Positions 55,610-64,000 of a DNA stretch of 64,000 nucleotides are shown here, piece after piece. Under the pieces are notes generated by a model. The model was not told the DNA's origin, made no database searches, and saw nothing but the letters and a program-made list of their open reading frames with translations. How positions within the stretch are numbered: position 1 is the first letter of the stretch; every line of letters starts with the position of its first letter. Position numbers and translations under genes: made by a program. The DNA comes from Ligustrum vulgare (lineage: Eukaryota; Streptophyta; Magnoliopsida; Lamiales; Oleaceae): positions 9,486,014-9,550,013 of the forward strand of contig OY743169.1 in assembly GCA_963555705.1 (NCBI GenBank), in the 5' to 3' direction.

Positions 55610-56090
55610 TGTTAGAATTAATGTACAAGCCCAATTGTTGGGCCGGACTTTACAATTAGATTAATTAATATGATTAATTAATCAATGCCCATTAAAAGCC
55701 CTATTGTCACTAGGGTTAGGGTTTTGAGTTGCACATATTAATATGTGCACTATTGTAGAGAAATCATGAGAATCGCTTTTCTGTAATATTCTAGCGCATG
55801 ATTTTTCTCTTGCTATCACAAAGAGAAAAATCAATTCTCTCGAATCCATTCCAATAGTTGGAGATTAATGGAGTTCCAGAATCAACTCTCTGTGTGGATT
55901 TCTATTAGAGGCTGGACAATTGGAACTCTGGTGGTGACAATATTGTACCTCTTGTTTCAGATTTCAGATCCACGAGATTCATTAAAGGTATATTCTTTAT
56001 CACAAACTCTATCTAAGTGCAAGGTTGATCCGTGCTATGGTTTCATGTTTGTTTAATTTTCGCTGTGCATATATGTATCGAAACCTTACA
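55610..56090 (+). repeat. 3' LTR of old copia
   Basis: 481 bp, TGTTAGAATTAATGTAC to CCTTACA, matching 39564-40055 at roughly 95%. Confidence 0.93.
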
Positions 56091-56109
56091 CTATATATAT
56101 ACTTGTACA

Positions 56110-56894
56110 TGTTGAGAAAATTCCTTTCTCAAAGTGAAATATCCGCTTGTAATGAAGTTGACACAAATATGAAATCAAAGAATCAAGATTATGAAGAAAT
56201 AATTGGGAAGAACAATATCGGACTTGAATCACATAGAATGCTATCCTAAAAGCAAAATTTGCACCCTCTCGTAATGAGAATGCTAAAAGGCCTCCAAGAA
56301 AATTGCTTTAGCGGATTTCAATCCTCAAATCAAGTATCAAATAGCACAATGAAAACTTGAAAACAAGGAACAAGAAGAATAATTTGAGAGAGATTCTAAA
56401 TATTTCAAGAACAAGAATAAGAGAGTGATAATTTCAATATATAGAACTTGGATTGTATTGATTTTTTTTTTTAAAACATGAATTCTATCCCTATTTATAG
56501 AATTCCATCACCCCAATTTGTTGTCCATGCAACTCTTCACGAAAGAGTACCAAAAATTGTTGAAAATGTGCATGAGAAAATCTGAAATTTTCTCCAACGG
56601 TCAATTTTTATTACCACTCGATCGCGCGGTACGAGGCCTACGCGATCGCATGATGCCTCATAATTTTGAACAGAGACAAAATCCGTTCCACCACACGATC
56701 GCTGGACCATCAACCACACGATCGCGTGGTTCTCATTTTGGCCGGACTTCCAGGTCCAGTCAGGACCAATTGGTCCGTTCAGTTTGTATTTGGTCTGATT
56801 TTCGTACTTCTTGGACCGGTTCTCTATATTTTAGACCGGTTCTTGCACTTTTTCAACTTTATATATATATATATTTGAACAACATTTCATAACA
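56110..56894 (-). repeat. 3' LTR of minus-strand copia
   Basis: On the plus strand it runs from TGTTGAGAAAATTCC to CATTTCATAACA, matching 61444-62222. Confidence 0.92.
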
Positions 56895-57450
56895 ATCCTC
56901 CACTTGTTCAAATATATATAAACTCAACTTAGAATCATAAACGATGCCATGCATAAAATAAGGTATCTTTCGATTTTAACCTTATATTAGTGCTAACATT
57001 GCAAAGTAATATCGAGATCCTAGGTAGCCTTGGCTTTGAACCAGTTGTCCCTTATGACATTATCGGCGATATCGCACACGTGAACATTCTTGCTTGATGC
57101 GTTCCACACAATTTACTTTGGCACGTTAATGGCCTCGCGCCCATCCGAGTTCACGAACTTTTCAGAAAGTAACTCCAAAACTTTCCTTGAAGCGGCACCC
57201 CTTCTAAGTTCATATAGGAGAAATTCTTACAGTGTCTTGATAACTTTTAAAGACACTTGTACTAAGTACTGAATTTCTTTAAGATTTATTCAACCTTCCA
57301 AAACAGTTACCCTAGAACTTACATCCTTAGGATAGGGCTTTTAAATTATTTTCTAAGTGCTGCAAGAATTCACTTATCGAATGACTTGTTGTTACTCTTT
57401 GAACCCATGAATTACTCATTTCGTAATGACATGTAGGGTTTCCGCCATTG
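56895..57450 (-). other. Non-coding tail between RNase H and 3' LTR
   Basis: No coding homology was recognised before the RNase H end at about 57450. Confidence 0.5.
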
Positions 57451-58674
57451 GTGAATTTATAATAGAAGTTTTAGGCCCATCCTACTCGATGTTTGTCTTA
57501 CCAACTCTTTGGTAAGTGGTTTTGTAAATGGATCAGCCAAATTTTCACTTGACCTCACATAGGTAAGTGATATTATTTCATTCTTTATTAATTTTCTTAT
57601 GTAATCATGTCTAAGACTCATATGTCTAGACTTTCCATTTTAGACTTCGTTATAAGCCCTTGCTAGAGTAGCTTGACTATCGCATAGTATAGATATTGAA
57701 GACTCATTCTTTGTATCTAGTGGAACTTCATAAAGAAGATCCTTAAGCCACTCTACTTCCTTTCCGGTTTCGGCTAGTGCAACAAACTCGGATTCCATGG
57801 TGGAATGTGTAATCATTGTTTGTTTATTTGATCTCCAAGAAATAGCACCACCTCCAAATGTACACAACCATCCCGAGGTTGATTTATTTTCTATAGCATT
57901 TGATATCCAACTCGCATCGGTATATCCTTCTAGTATTGCTGGAAACTTGGAATATTTAAGTCCAAGGTTTTTAGTTCTCTTTAGATAACCAAGAACTCTT
58001 CCAATTGCTTTCCAATGCTCAACACTTGGATTGCTAGTAAACCTACTAAGTTTACTTATGGCAAATGCAATGTCCAGTCTTGTGCATTGAACAACATACA
58101 TTAAACTCCCAATTGCACTCGCATATTCGAGTTGTCCAATAGCCCTATCAATATTCTTTACAAGTTTAATACTTGAATCAAATGGAGTATTTGCCTCTTT
58201 AATGTTCAAATGTTTGAACTTTTCAATTACGTTCTCTATATAATGTGATTGGGTTAATGCATACCCCAACTCATTCTTGATCACTTTTATACCCAATATG
58301 ATATCCACACGACCAAGATCTTTCATTTTGAATGTTGATGATAGAAACCTCTTCATTTCTTTTATTCCATCCATGTGATTACTTATAATCAACATGTCAT
58401 CCGCATATAAGCACACAAATATTACATGTTTATCAAAACTTTTGATATATAAACATTTATCTACCACATTGTGTGAAAAACTAAAAGACATAATTGCATT
58501 ATCAAATTTCTCATGCCATTTTTTAGGAGCTTGTTTTAAACTATATAGTGATTTGACAAGTTTACAAACTTTATTTTCGTTTCTCGGAAGAATAAAGCCT
58601 TTCGGTTGCTCCAAATAAACTTTTTCGTTTAATTCTCCATTTAAAAATGCAGTCTTAACATCCATTTGATGCAC
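57450..58674 (-). pseudogene. Copia RT and RNase H
   Basis: A 344-codon open frame (57640-58674) carries MDVKTAFLNGEL, SLYSLKQAPKKWHEKFD, the YADDML active-site box, EYASAIGSLMYVVQCTRLDI, YTDASWIS and STMESEFVAL. It stops at 57640 within RNase H, and homology continues to about 57450 (SENLADPLTK). The frame lacks its upstream part, which is frameshifted at 58675-58850. This is the best-preserved part of the element. Confidence 0.92.
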
Positions 58675-59058
58675 ATGTAAGTCATATATAGAGATAATGC
58701 AAATAGAATTCTAATAGTAGTAATTCTAGTTACGGGTGCATAAGTGTCAAAATAATCAATTTCTTCCTTTTGTCGAAAACCTTTAGCAATTAATCTTACT
58801 TTATAAGTTTGGATTAAACCATCTATATTGTATTTCGTTCAAAATACCCACTTGCAACCAATGACTTTTGATCGAACCGGTAAATCAACAATCTTCCAAG
58901 TATTATTGGACATTATAGAATCCATTTCATTATTGTTGAGCATTATAGAATCCATTTCATCATTTATAGCATCCTTTCAAAATGTGCTATCTCTAGAGTC
59001 ATTGCTTCTTTATAGGTTTTAGGATCACTATCAATTTGAAGAACATATGGAATTGTTC

Positions 59059-59640
59059 TTACTGTATCTTCCTTTCTTCAACCAAGTAAAATGAAATTCT
59101 TTGAGAATCAATTTCATCGTGTCCTAATACATTCTCTTTACGAGATCTCTTGCTTCTTCGCGGTTCACTAGTCTCAATTACATCTTGAGAAGATGTTTCT
59201 AGTGATTTAGAAGGCGAAAATTCATTTTGAATTTCTATTGAATTTTGAGGAATATCATCAACGCTTAATGAATTCTCAAAAAATTTCACATCTCGTGATT
59301 CTATAATCACATTGGATATTAGATCAAGTAGCATATAAGCTTTACTATTTATAGCATATCCAACAAAGGCACTTTTGGTCCCTCTTGGTCCTAGTTTTGT
59401 TCTACTAGGATTGATGTTTTTATAATAAGCCAAACACCCTCACACTTTAAAATATCCAATGTTAGGCTTCCGACCTTTCCACAATTCATAAGGTGAAACT
59501 TTAAGTTTCTTAGAAGGAATTCTATTATGTATATGATATGCGGTAAGTAAGGCCTCTCCCCATAAGTTATTAGGCAATTTAGACCTTGTTAGCATAGCAT
59601 TTATCATCTCAACTAAGGTTCTATTTTTCCTTTCCGCCAA
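59059..59640 (-). pseudogene. Copia integrase C-terminal part
   Basis: Frames at 59440-59640 (AERKNRTLVEMINAML, WGEALLTAYHIHNR) and 59059-59433 (KTKLGPRGTKSAFVGYA-like region, SRDVKFFEN) are consecutive pieces of one integrase, separated by a stop at about 59437. Confidence 0.88.
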
Positions 59641-59712
59641 GCCATTTTGTTCCGGTGTTCTAGGTGCACTACATTGGTGTAAAATACCATGTTCTTTACA
59701 AATGCTATCAAA

Positions 59713-59994
59713 TTATTTAGAAAAATTTTCACCACCTCTATCACTTCTAAGAATTTTAATCTTTTTATCCTTTTGATTTTCTACTTTACTTTTATATGCT
59801 TTAAACATATGAAAAGCCTCATTTTTATGTTTCATTAGATAAACATAACAAAATCTAGAATAATCATCAATGAAAGTGATAAAGTATTTATTACCACCCC
59901 TAGTTAACATGCCATTAAGTTCAGAAATGTCCGTATGAACTAAGTCAAGAATATTGGATGATCTTTCTACACTTTGAAAAGGTTTTTTGATCAT
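59713..59994 (-). pseudogene. Copia integrase core
   Basis: It reads LDLVHTDISELNGML, FITFIDDYSRFCYVYLM and ILRSDRGGENFSK, with the first two Asp of the catalytic triad visible. The frame ends at 59713. Confidence 0.9.
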
Positions 59995-59999
59995 TTTTT

Positions 60000-60972
60000 A
60001 CTCAGTGCAAGTTTTACATTTTTCATTCTTTGTAAAATTACAAGATAACAGGCCATTTCTAATCATTTTATGCAAAGTAGAATATCCAATATGTCCTAAT
60101 CTATCATGTCATAAATTCAATGAACACACAAAGTAAGAAGAATTTATTTTATTGATTACATTGTCAATAGTACACAATTTGACAATTCCATTAGTGGAAT
60201 AACCTTTCCCAACAAAGAAACCATTTCAGGACAATACAAGTTTTCCCCACTCAAAAATAAATTTTACGCCGATTTTCCCAACAAATCACCACTTACAAGG
60301 TTTCTATTCATATCCGGCACATGTAAGACATTTGTAAGGGTTACAATTTTTCCGAATGTGAATTGAAGATCAACATTCCCTTTGCCTATGACTTTTGAAC
60401 AATGTTCATTTCCCATTTGAATTTGTTGACCATCATCAATCTCTTGATAAGTCTTGTATAGGGACTTGTCATAACAAATATGAACGGTGGTGCAAGTATC
60501 ATATCACCATCCATGAATTTTTCCTTTGACAGAATTTACTTTGCTTATAGTAGCAATAATTTCATTCTTGTCAATGGAATTAACCTTGCCTCCAAAATTG
60601 CTTTGTTTTTTATGTCGGCAATCTTTCGCAAAGTGGCGATTTTTTCACACACAAAGCATTCTCCCTTGGGCTTCTTTTTGAATTTTGTTGTTGTTGTTGC
60701 TAGTAAACTTTCTCCTGTTTACTTTGGTCACTTTGTTGTTCTCCAAGACATTGGCTTTAGAAGTGCCAACATGGGAATTCTCAATCCCATCTCTTGCTCT
60801 CGACTCTTCCTCAATTCAGAGATTTTTTGAATTTGCTCCATTTAAAAGTCTTCGGAGTTGTGAATAATTTTCTTCCTCTATCCTTTCCAAGTAGAAGGCA
60901 ATTTAGCAATAATTGCTCCTACTTGAAATGATTCCGAAAGTTCTATCTTCACCGCTTTAAGTTTATTGACAA
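60000..60972 (-). pseudogene. Copia gag end, zinc knuckle and protease
   Basis: The minus strand shows KANVLENNKVTK, a zinc knuckle ECFVC then NRHFAKDC after a one-base frameshift, the protease region YDTCTTVHICYD (Cys at the usual Gly position), then LTNVLHVPDMNRNLVSGDLL. There are several stops. Confidence 0.8.
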
Positions 60973-61428
60973 TCACTTCCAATTCATGTACTTGGGGTAA
61001 TAGGGAATATTTTCCAAAAATTTAAAATCAAAGTACCTTGTTATAAGGAATTTTGTAGTGCCTTCCTCTTCGGCATTGTACTTATTTTCAAGTGCATTCC
61101 AAATCACTTTTGCAGATTTTGTGTTGGTGTACAAGTCGTAGAGACGATCCGATAGTGCATTCAATATATGACCACGGCAAATGAGTTCATCTTCTTCACG
61201 CTTCTTTCGATCAATCCTTGCTTGTTCCGTATCTTTGTCGGAAGGTTCAAGAAAATCCTCCAAATTTGGGTCAAGAATGTAGAAGATTTTCAGCGCCGTT
61301 AGTAGAAACTTGATTTTTTCTTGCCAGCTTGTGAAGTTGGTACCATCAAAGCGATCCAAGCGAACCAAGTCTTGATTCATCAACTTGATTGTAGCCATGG
61401 TTGTGTCTCCTTCAGTTGCCATATCCAA
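60973..61428 (-). CDS. Copia gag, N-terminal part (broken element)
   Basis: A 151-codon frame contains LVRLDRFDGTNFTSWQEKIK, a plant copia gag N-terminus, and DRLYDLYTNTKSAKVIWNAL. The start codon is only 15 bases from the LTR end, so there is hardly room for a leader. A later in-frame ATG (near 61398) is equally possible. The frame stops at 60973 while homology continues. Confidence 0.8.
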   Translation of the reverse strand: MDMATEGDTTMATIKLMNQDLVRLDRFDGTNFTSWQEKIKFLLTALKIFYILDPNLEDFLEPSDKDTEQARIDRKKREEDELICRGHILNALSDRLYDLYTNTKSAKVIWNALENKYNAEEEGTTKFLITRYFDFKFLENIPYYPKYMNWK

Positions 61429-61443
61429 ATTTCGCTTTTAGAT

Positions 61444-62222
61444 TGTTGAGAAAATTCCTTTCTCAAAGTGAAATATCCACTTGTAATGAAGTTGACACAA
61501 ATATGAAATCAAAGAATCAACATTATGAAGAAATAATTGGGAAGAACAATATCGGACTTGAATCGCATTGAATGCTTTCCTAAAAGTGAAATTTGCATCC
61601 TCTCGTAATGAGAATGCTAAAGGGCCTTCAACCAAATTGCTTTAGCGGATTTCAAGCCTCAAACCAAGTATCAAATAGCACAATGAAAATTTGGAAACAA
61701 GGAACAAGAAGAGCAATTTGAGAGAGATTCTAAGTATTTCAATAACAAGAATAAGAGAGTGATGTTTTCAATATATAGAACTTGGATTGTATTGATTTTT
61801 TTTTAAAAACATGAATTCTATCCCTATTTATAGAATTTCATCACCCCAATTTGTTGTCCATGCAACTCTTCACGAAAGAGTGCCAAAAATTGTTGAAAAT
61901 GTGAATGAGAAAATCTGAAATTTTCTCCAATGGTCAATTTTTATTACTACGCAATCACGAGATATGAGGCCTACGCGATCGCATGATGCTTCATAATTTT
62001 GAACAGAGACAAAATCCGTTCCACCATGTGATCGCTGGACCATCAACCACGCGATTGCGTGGTTCTCATTTTGGCTGGACTTCCAGGTCCGGTCCGGACC
62101 AATTGGTGTGTCCAGTTTGTTTTTGGTCCGATTTTTGCACTTCTTGAATCGGTTCTCTATATTTTAGACCGATTCTTGTACTTTTTCAACTTTATATATA
62201 ATTTGAACAACATTTCATAACA
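61444..62222 (-). repeat. 5' LTR of minus-strand copia
   Basis: 779 bp pairing with 56110-56894. The element's own reading is TGTTATGAAATG to TTTTCTCAACA. No initiator-Met primer site directly follows it. Confidence 0.9.
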
Positions 62223-62422
62223 GCACATAACATTGTTAATTCATTGAATAAAAATTATTCTCTCTTCCAAATTTTACAAGAACAATATCCAAAAGTACAA
62301 GCAAATAGTAGTAGTTATTAAAACTAGTTGAAATTCTCCCTACTTAAACAGATTTATCATACAATTGAGACTCCAATAAGTTTTCATCGAATCTTCTAAT
62401 ATTCATGCATGCGTCCTGTAAA
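62223..62422 (-). other. 3' flank/UTR of the NAC gene
   Basis: 200 bp lie between the NAC stop codon and the LTR of the minus-strand copia, so the retrotransposon lies in or just beyond the NAC 3' UTR. It reads in the same direction as the NAC gene. Confidence 0.5.
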
Positions 62423-64000
62423 TTAATATGTAGGCCAGTAGTTATCTAAGTCAGGACAATTTTCCATGCCCATAAACCTGTCATTCATAGCGTTTGCATT
62501 ATTCATTTCCCCTCCATAGCCTGCAGCATCCGCCAGCATGGATGAGGTCATATCTTGTGGGTTCATTGGTGTCGCCAGAGGTGGTGGCCTTATGAATTGT
62601 TGCTGCGTAGGGGCGGCTCCACCGCCTAGTTTCAGATTCAATCCAGAAATGGTGAAAGTGCCTGCTTCTCCTTCTCCTCCTCCGCCCCCCACGACGCCGT
62701 AGTTTATGTGTTGTGGGATTTGCACGCTCATGCTAGTTGAACCACCGGATCTAAAAACTTTATTATATTCATGTAGTTCTGCCGGTGTCATATAGTTTCG
62801 TCCCGGAAACTGGAAATTATCAGGCTGGATCATTTGTGAGGACATGGAAATTTGGCTTAAATCGAGATTATTATAAGTGTAGGGATTCACAACTCTTGAA
62901 TGGTTTGAAGGGTACTTTTTCCCTGCAGCACTTTTCTGGACCACACGGCACACCACCCATTCATCTTGCTGAAAAAAATTAGGTCAAGCTTTATTGAAAC
63001 AAGAAGCACAACTGCACAAGACACGACACACATATATATATAGAAATATAAAATGCTTTTCAAAGCTTTGTCAATTTTTTTTTTTCATTAAGCCTGTAAG
63101 AATCCACACCCCAATTAATTAAATGGTTGCTTTACCAATAAATAGCCCGATCAACAAAATTATTTTCAAGTTAATTTGTTCAATAGAACCCTTAATTACG
63201 GAAAAATAATTCGAATAGCAAGCCGCATGATTTATTTTCTCAATATATAATATAATATATCTTATTTGAATCATAGGAGCTAGCAACCGTCGATAAGCTC
63301 ATATTGGTGACGTTATTGTCGCTGTGATCAAAGAAGCAGTACCAAATATGCCTTCCACAGAAAATTAACTCAAGATTGTAGCATTCTTAAGAAAAGGTTT
63401 AAGACATATCTTGTGGACTATATTACTTGTATAATTCAGATTTAGGTATAACAATATGGAATTTATTGGAAAAGTTAAAGAAACCCTATACAATAATTTT
63501 AAGATATATTCACAACAAAAATATTAATAAGATGAAAAATTTATGTATATGACATTCTAGAAACTAATACTTTAATCATATGCTTAAATATAAAAATGTT
63601 TAGCCATCATCTTTTCTTTTTAATGAAAAATATAGTCATCAAGATTCATCATAATTTTTATTTTTTAGAAAACATTTGTCATTGAAGCCAACTTTTAGTA
63701 AGACTGTTAATATGTATATAATTTTAGTTACATTCTAGCTAAATAGTTCGTAATTAACAACAATAATTTGTTAGGCAAGTAAAAACAGTTTATATATATT
63801 TACTACGTACCTTGCTTGTTCTATATGCGGATTTGGAATTTTGAACACGATATTCATGCATGACCCAGTTGGATTTCTCTCCTCTAGGAGCTCTTCCTTT
63901 GTAAAAAACTAATGTTTTCTTCATCCCCACTAACTCGGAGGTGTTGCTATTGAAGATCTCCTTGTCTTTTCCAGTGGTCTTCCAGTATCCAGTGTTCGTG
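62423..64000 (-). CDS. NAC-domain transcription factor, 3' two exons (partial)
   Basis: NAC proteins are plant-specific DNA-binding transcription factors acting in the nucleus. The upstream exon (63811 to beyond 64000) reads [30 protein letters not shown] and NWVMHEYR, which are NAC subdomains C-D. A GTACGT donor follows at 63810. Intron 62969-63810 ends in TTTTTTCAG. The last exon (62968-62423) reads [20 protein letters not shown] (subdomain E) and then a Gly/Asn/Met/Gln-rich activation region ([13 protein letters not shown]) ending LDNYWPTY and TAA. The join keeps frame (RTSK-QDEW). The N-terminal half is outside the window. No miR164 target-like HVPCFS segment is seen in the last exon. Membership of a named NAC subgroup is not claimed. 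Confidence 0.93.
62969..63810 (-). other. Last intron of the NAC gene
   Basis: 842 bp, AT-rich, GT-AG borders. Nothing further was recognised in it. Confidence 0.85.

Larger units (their letters stand above)
39564..56090 (+). mobile_element. Old Ty1/copia element split by a gypsy element
   Basis: Similar LTRs at 39564-40055 and 55610-56090 are bounded by the same 5-bp repeat CTATA (39559-39563 and 56091-56095). A primer-binding site lies at 40057 and a polypurine stretch just before the 3' LTR. Without the nested element at 44453-53211 it is about 7.8 kb. Pol remnants on the plus strand (43690-44452 and 53217-54520) are copia-like and full of stops. LTRs differ at roughly 22 positions plus an 11-bp indel (about 4-5%), so it is older than its passenger. 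Confidence 0.92.
56110..62222 (-). mobile_element. Decayed Ty1/copia element, minus strand, 6.1 kb
   Basis: LTRs at 56110-56894 and 61444-62222 (785 and 779 bp) enclose minus-strand gag, protease, integrase, RT and RNase H remnants. The flanks GTACA (56105-56109) and GCACA (62223-62227) are a probable 5-bp target duplication with one change. The polypurine tract AAGTGGAGGAT adjoins the 3' LTR (left side). The LTRs differ at many sites. It inserted only 19 bp from the end of the old copia element. Confidence 0.9.

Noticed and set aside
57797..59022. Plus-strand frames opposite the copia pol
   Set aside because: They are complements of the clear minus-strand RT, RNase H and integrase reading.

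Overview
This window is repeat-rich, AT-rich nuclear DNA from a flowering plant, most likely a dicot. Evidence: plant-type multi-exon genes (a NAC transcription factor and a conserved coiled-coil membrane protein), Ty1/copia and Ty3/gypsy LTR retrotransposons primed by initiator-Met tRNA, and dense hAT, CACTA, Mutator-like and Helitron elements. I see no bacterial operon, rRNA, tRNA gene or CRISPR array. Species cannot be fixed from the sequence.

Layout. 1-9.1 kb: decayed copia remnant, a long inverted-repeat element (about 721-3632) containing C-rich and GTGAC-rich tracts, two copies of a 1.0-1.15 kb inverted-repeat element (1574-2723, 8021-9048), and a GC-rich Mutator-like hairpin element (5676-5866) with a 9-bp target duplication. 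9.1-15.2 kb: two non-autonomous hAT elements (9759-11179 and 13224-14441); a CACTA miniature element (13306-13847) sits inside the second. 15.77-24.78 kb (+): an intact 13-exon gene for a 444-residue protein with signal peptide, coiled coil, repeated amphipathic segments and a C-terminal membrane anchor; two of its introns use GC-AG borders, and intron 3 holds a Helitron nested in a hAT element. 27.2-30.3 kb: a 3.1 kb hAT element with a perfect 8-bp target duplication.

30.9-39.1 kb: two decayed copia elements, the second interrupted by a young complete copia element (32259-37540, TSD GTAGT). 39.56-56.09 kb: an older copia element (TSD CTATA, LTRs about 4-5% diverged) split by a young gypsy-type element at 44453-53211 (TSD GAGGA, 2-kb LTRs nearly identical). 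56.11-62.22 kb: another decayed copia element on the minus strand. 62.42-64.0 kb (-): the last two exons of a NAC gene that continues past the window edge.

The most striking object is the gypsy-type element. Between its LTRs there is no recognisable gag or pol. Instead it carries, antisense to the LTRs, an intact intronless 217-codon LONELY GUY (LOG)-type cytokinin-activating enzyme frame and a 142-codon Cys-rich frame of unknown function. Its LTRs contain minisatellites whose repeated core resembles a 5' splice site. This looks like a non-autonomous, gene-carrying retrotransposon that moved recently, judged by LTR identity.
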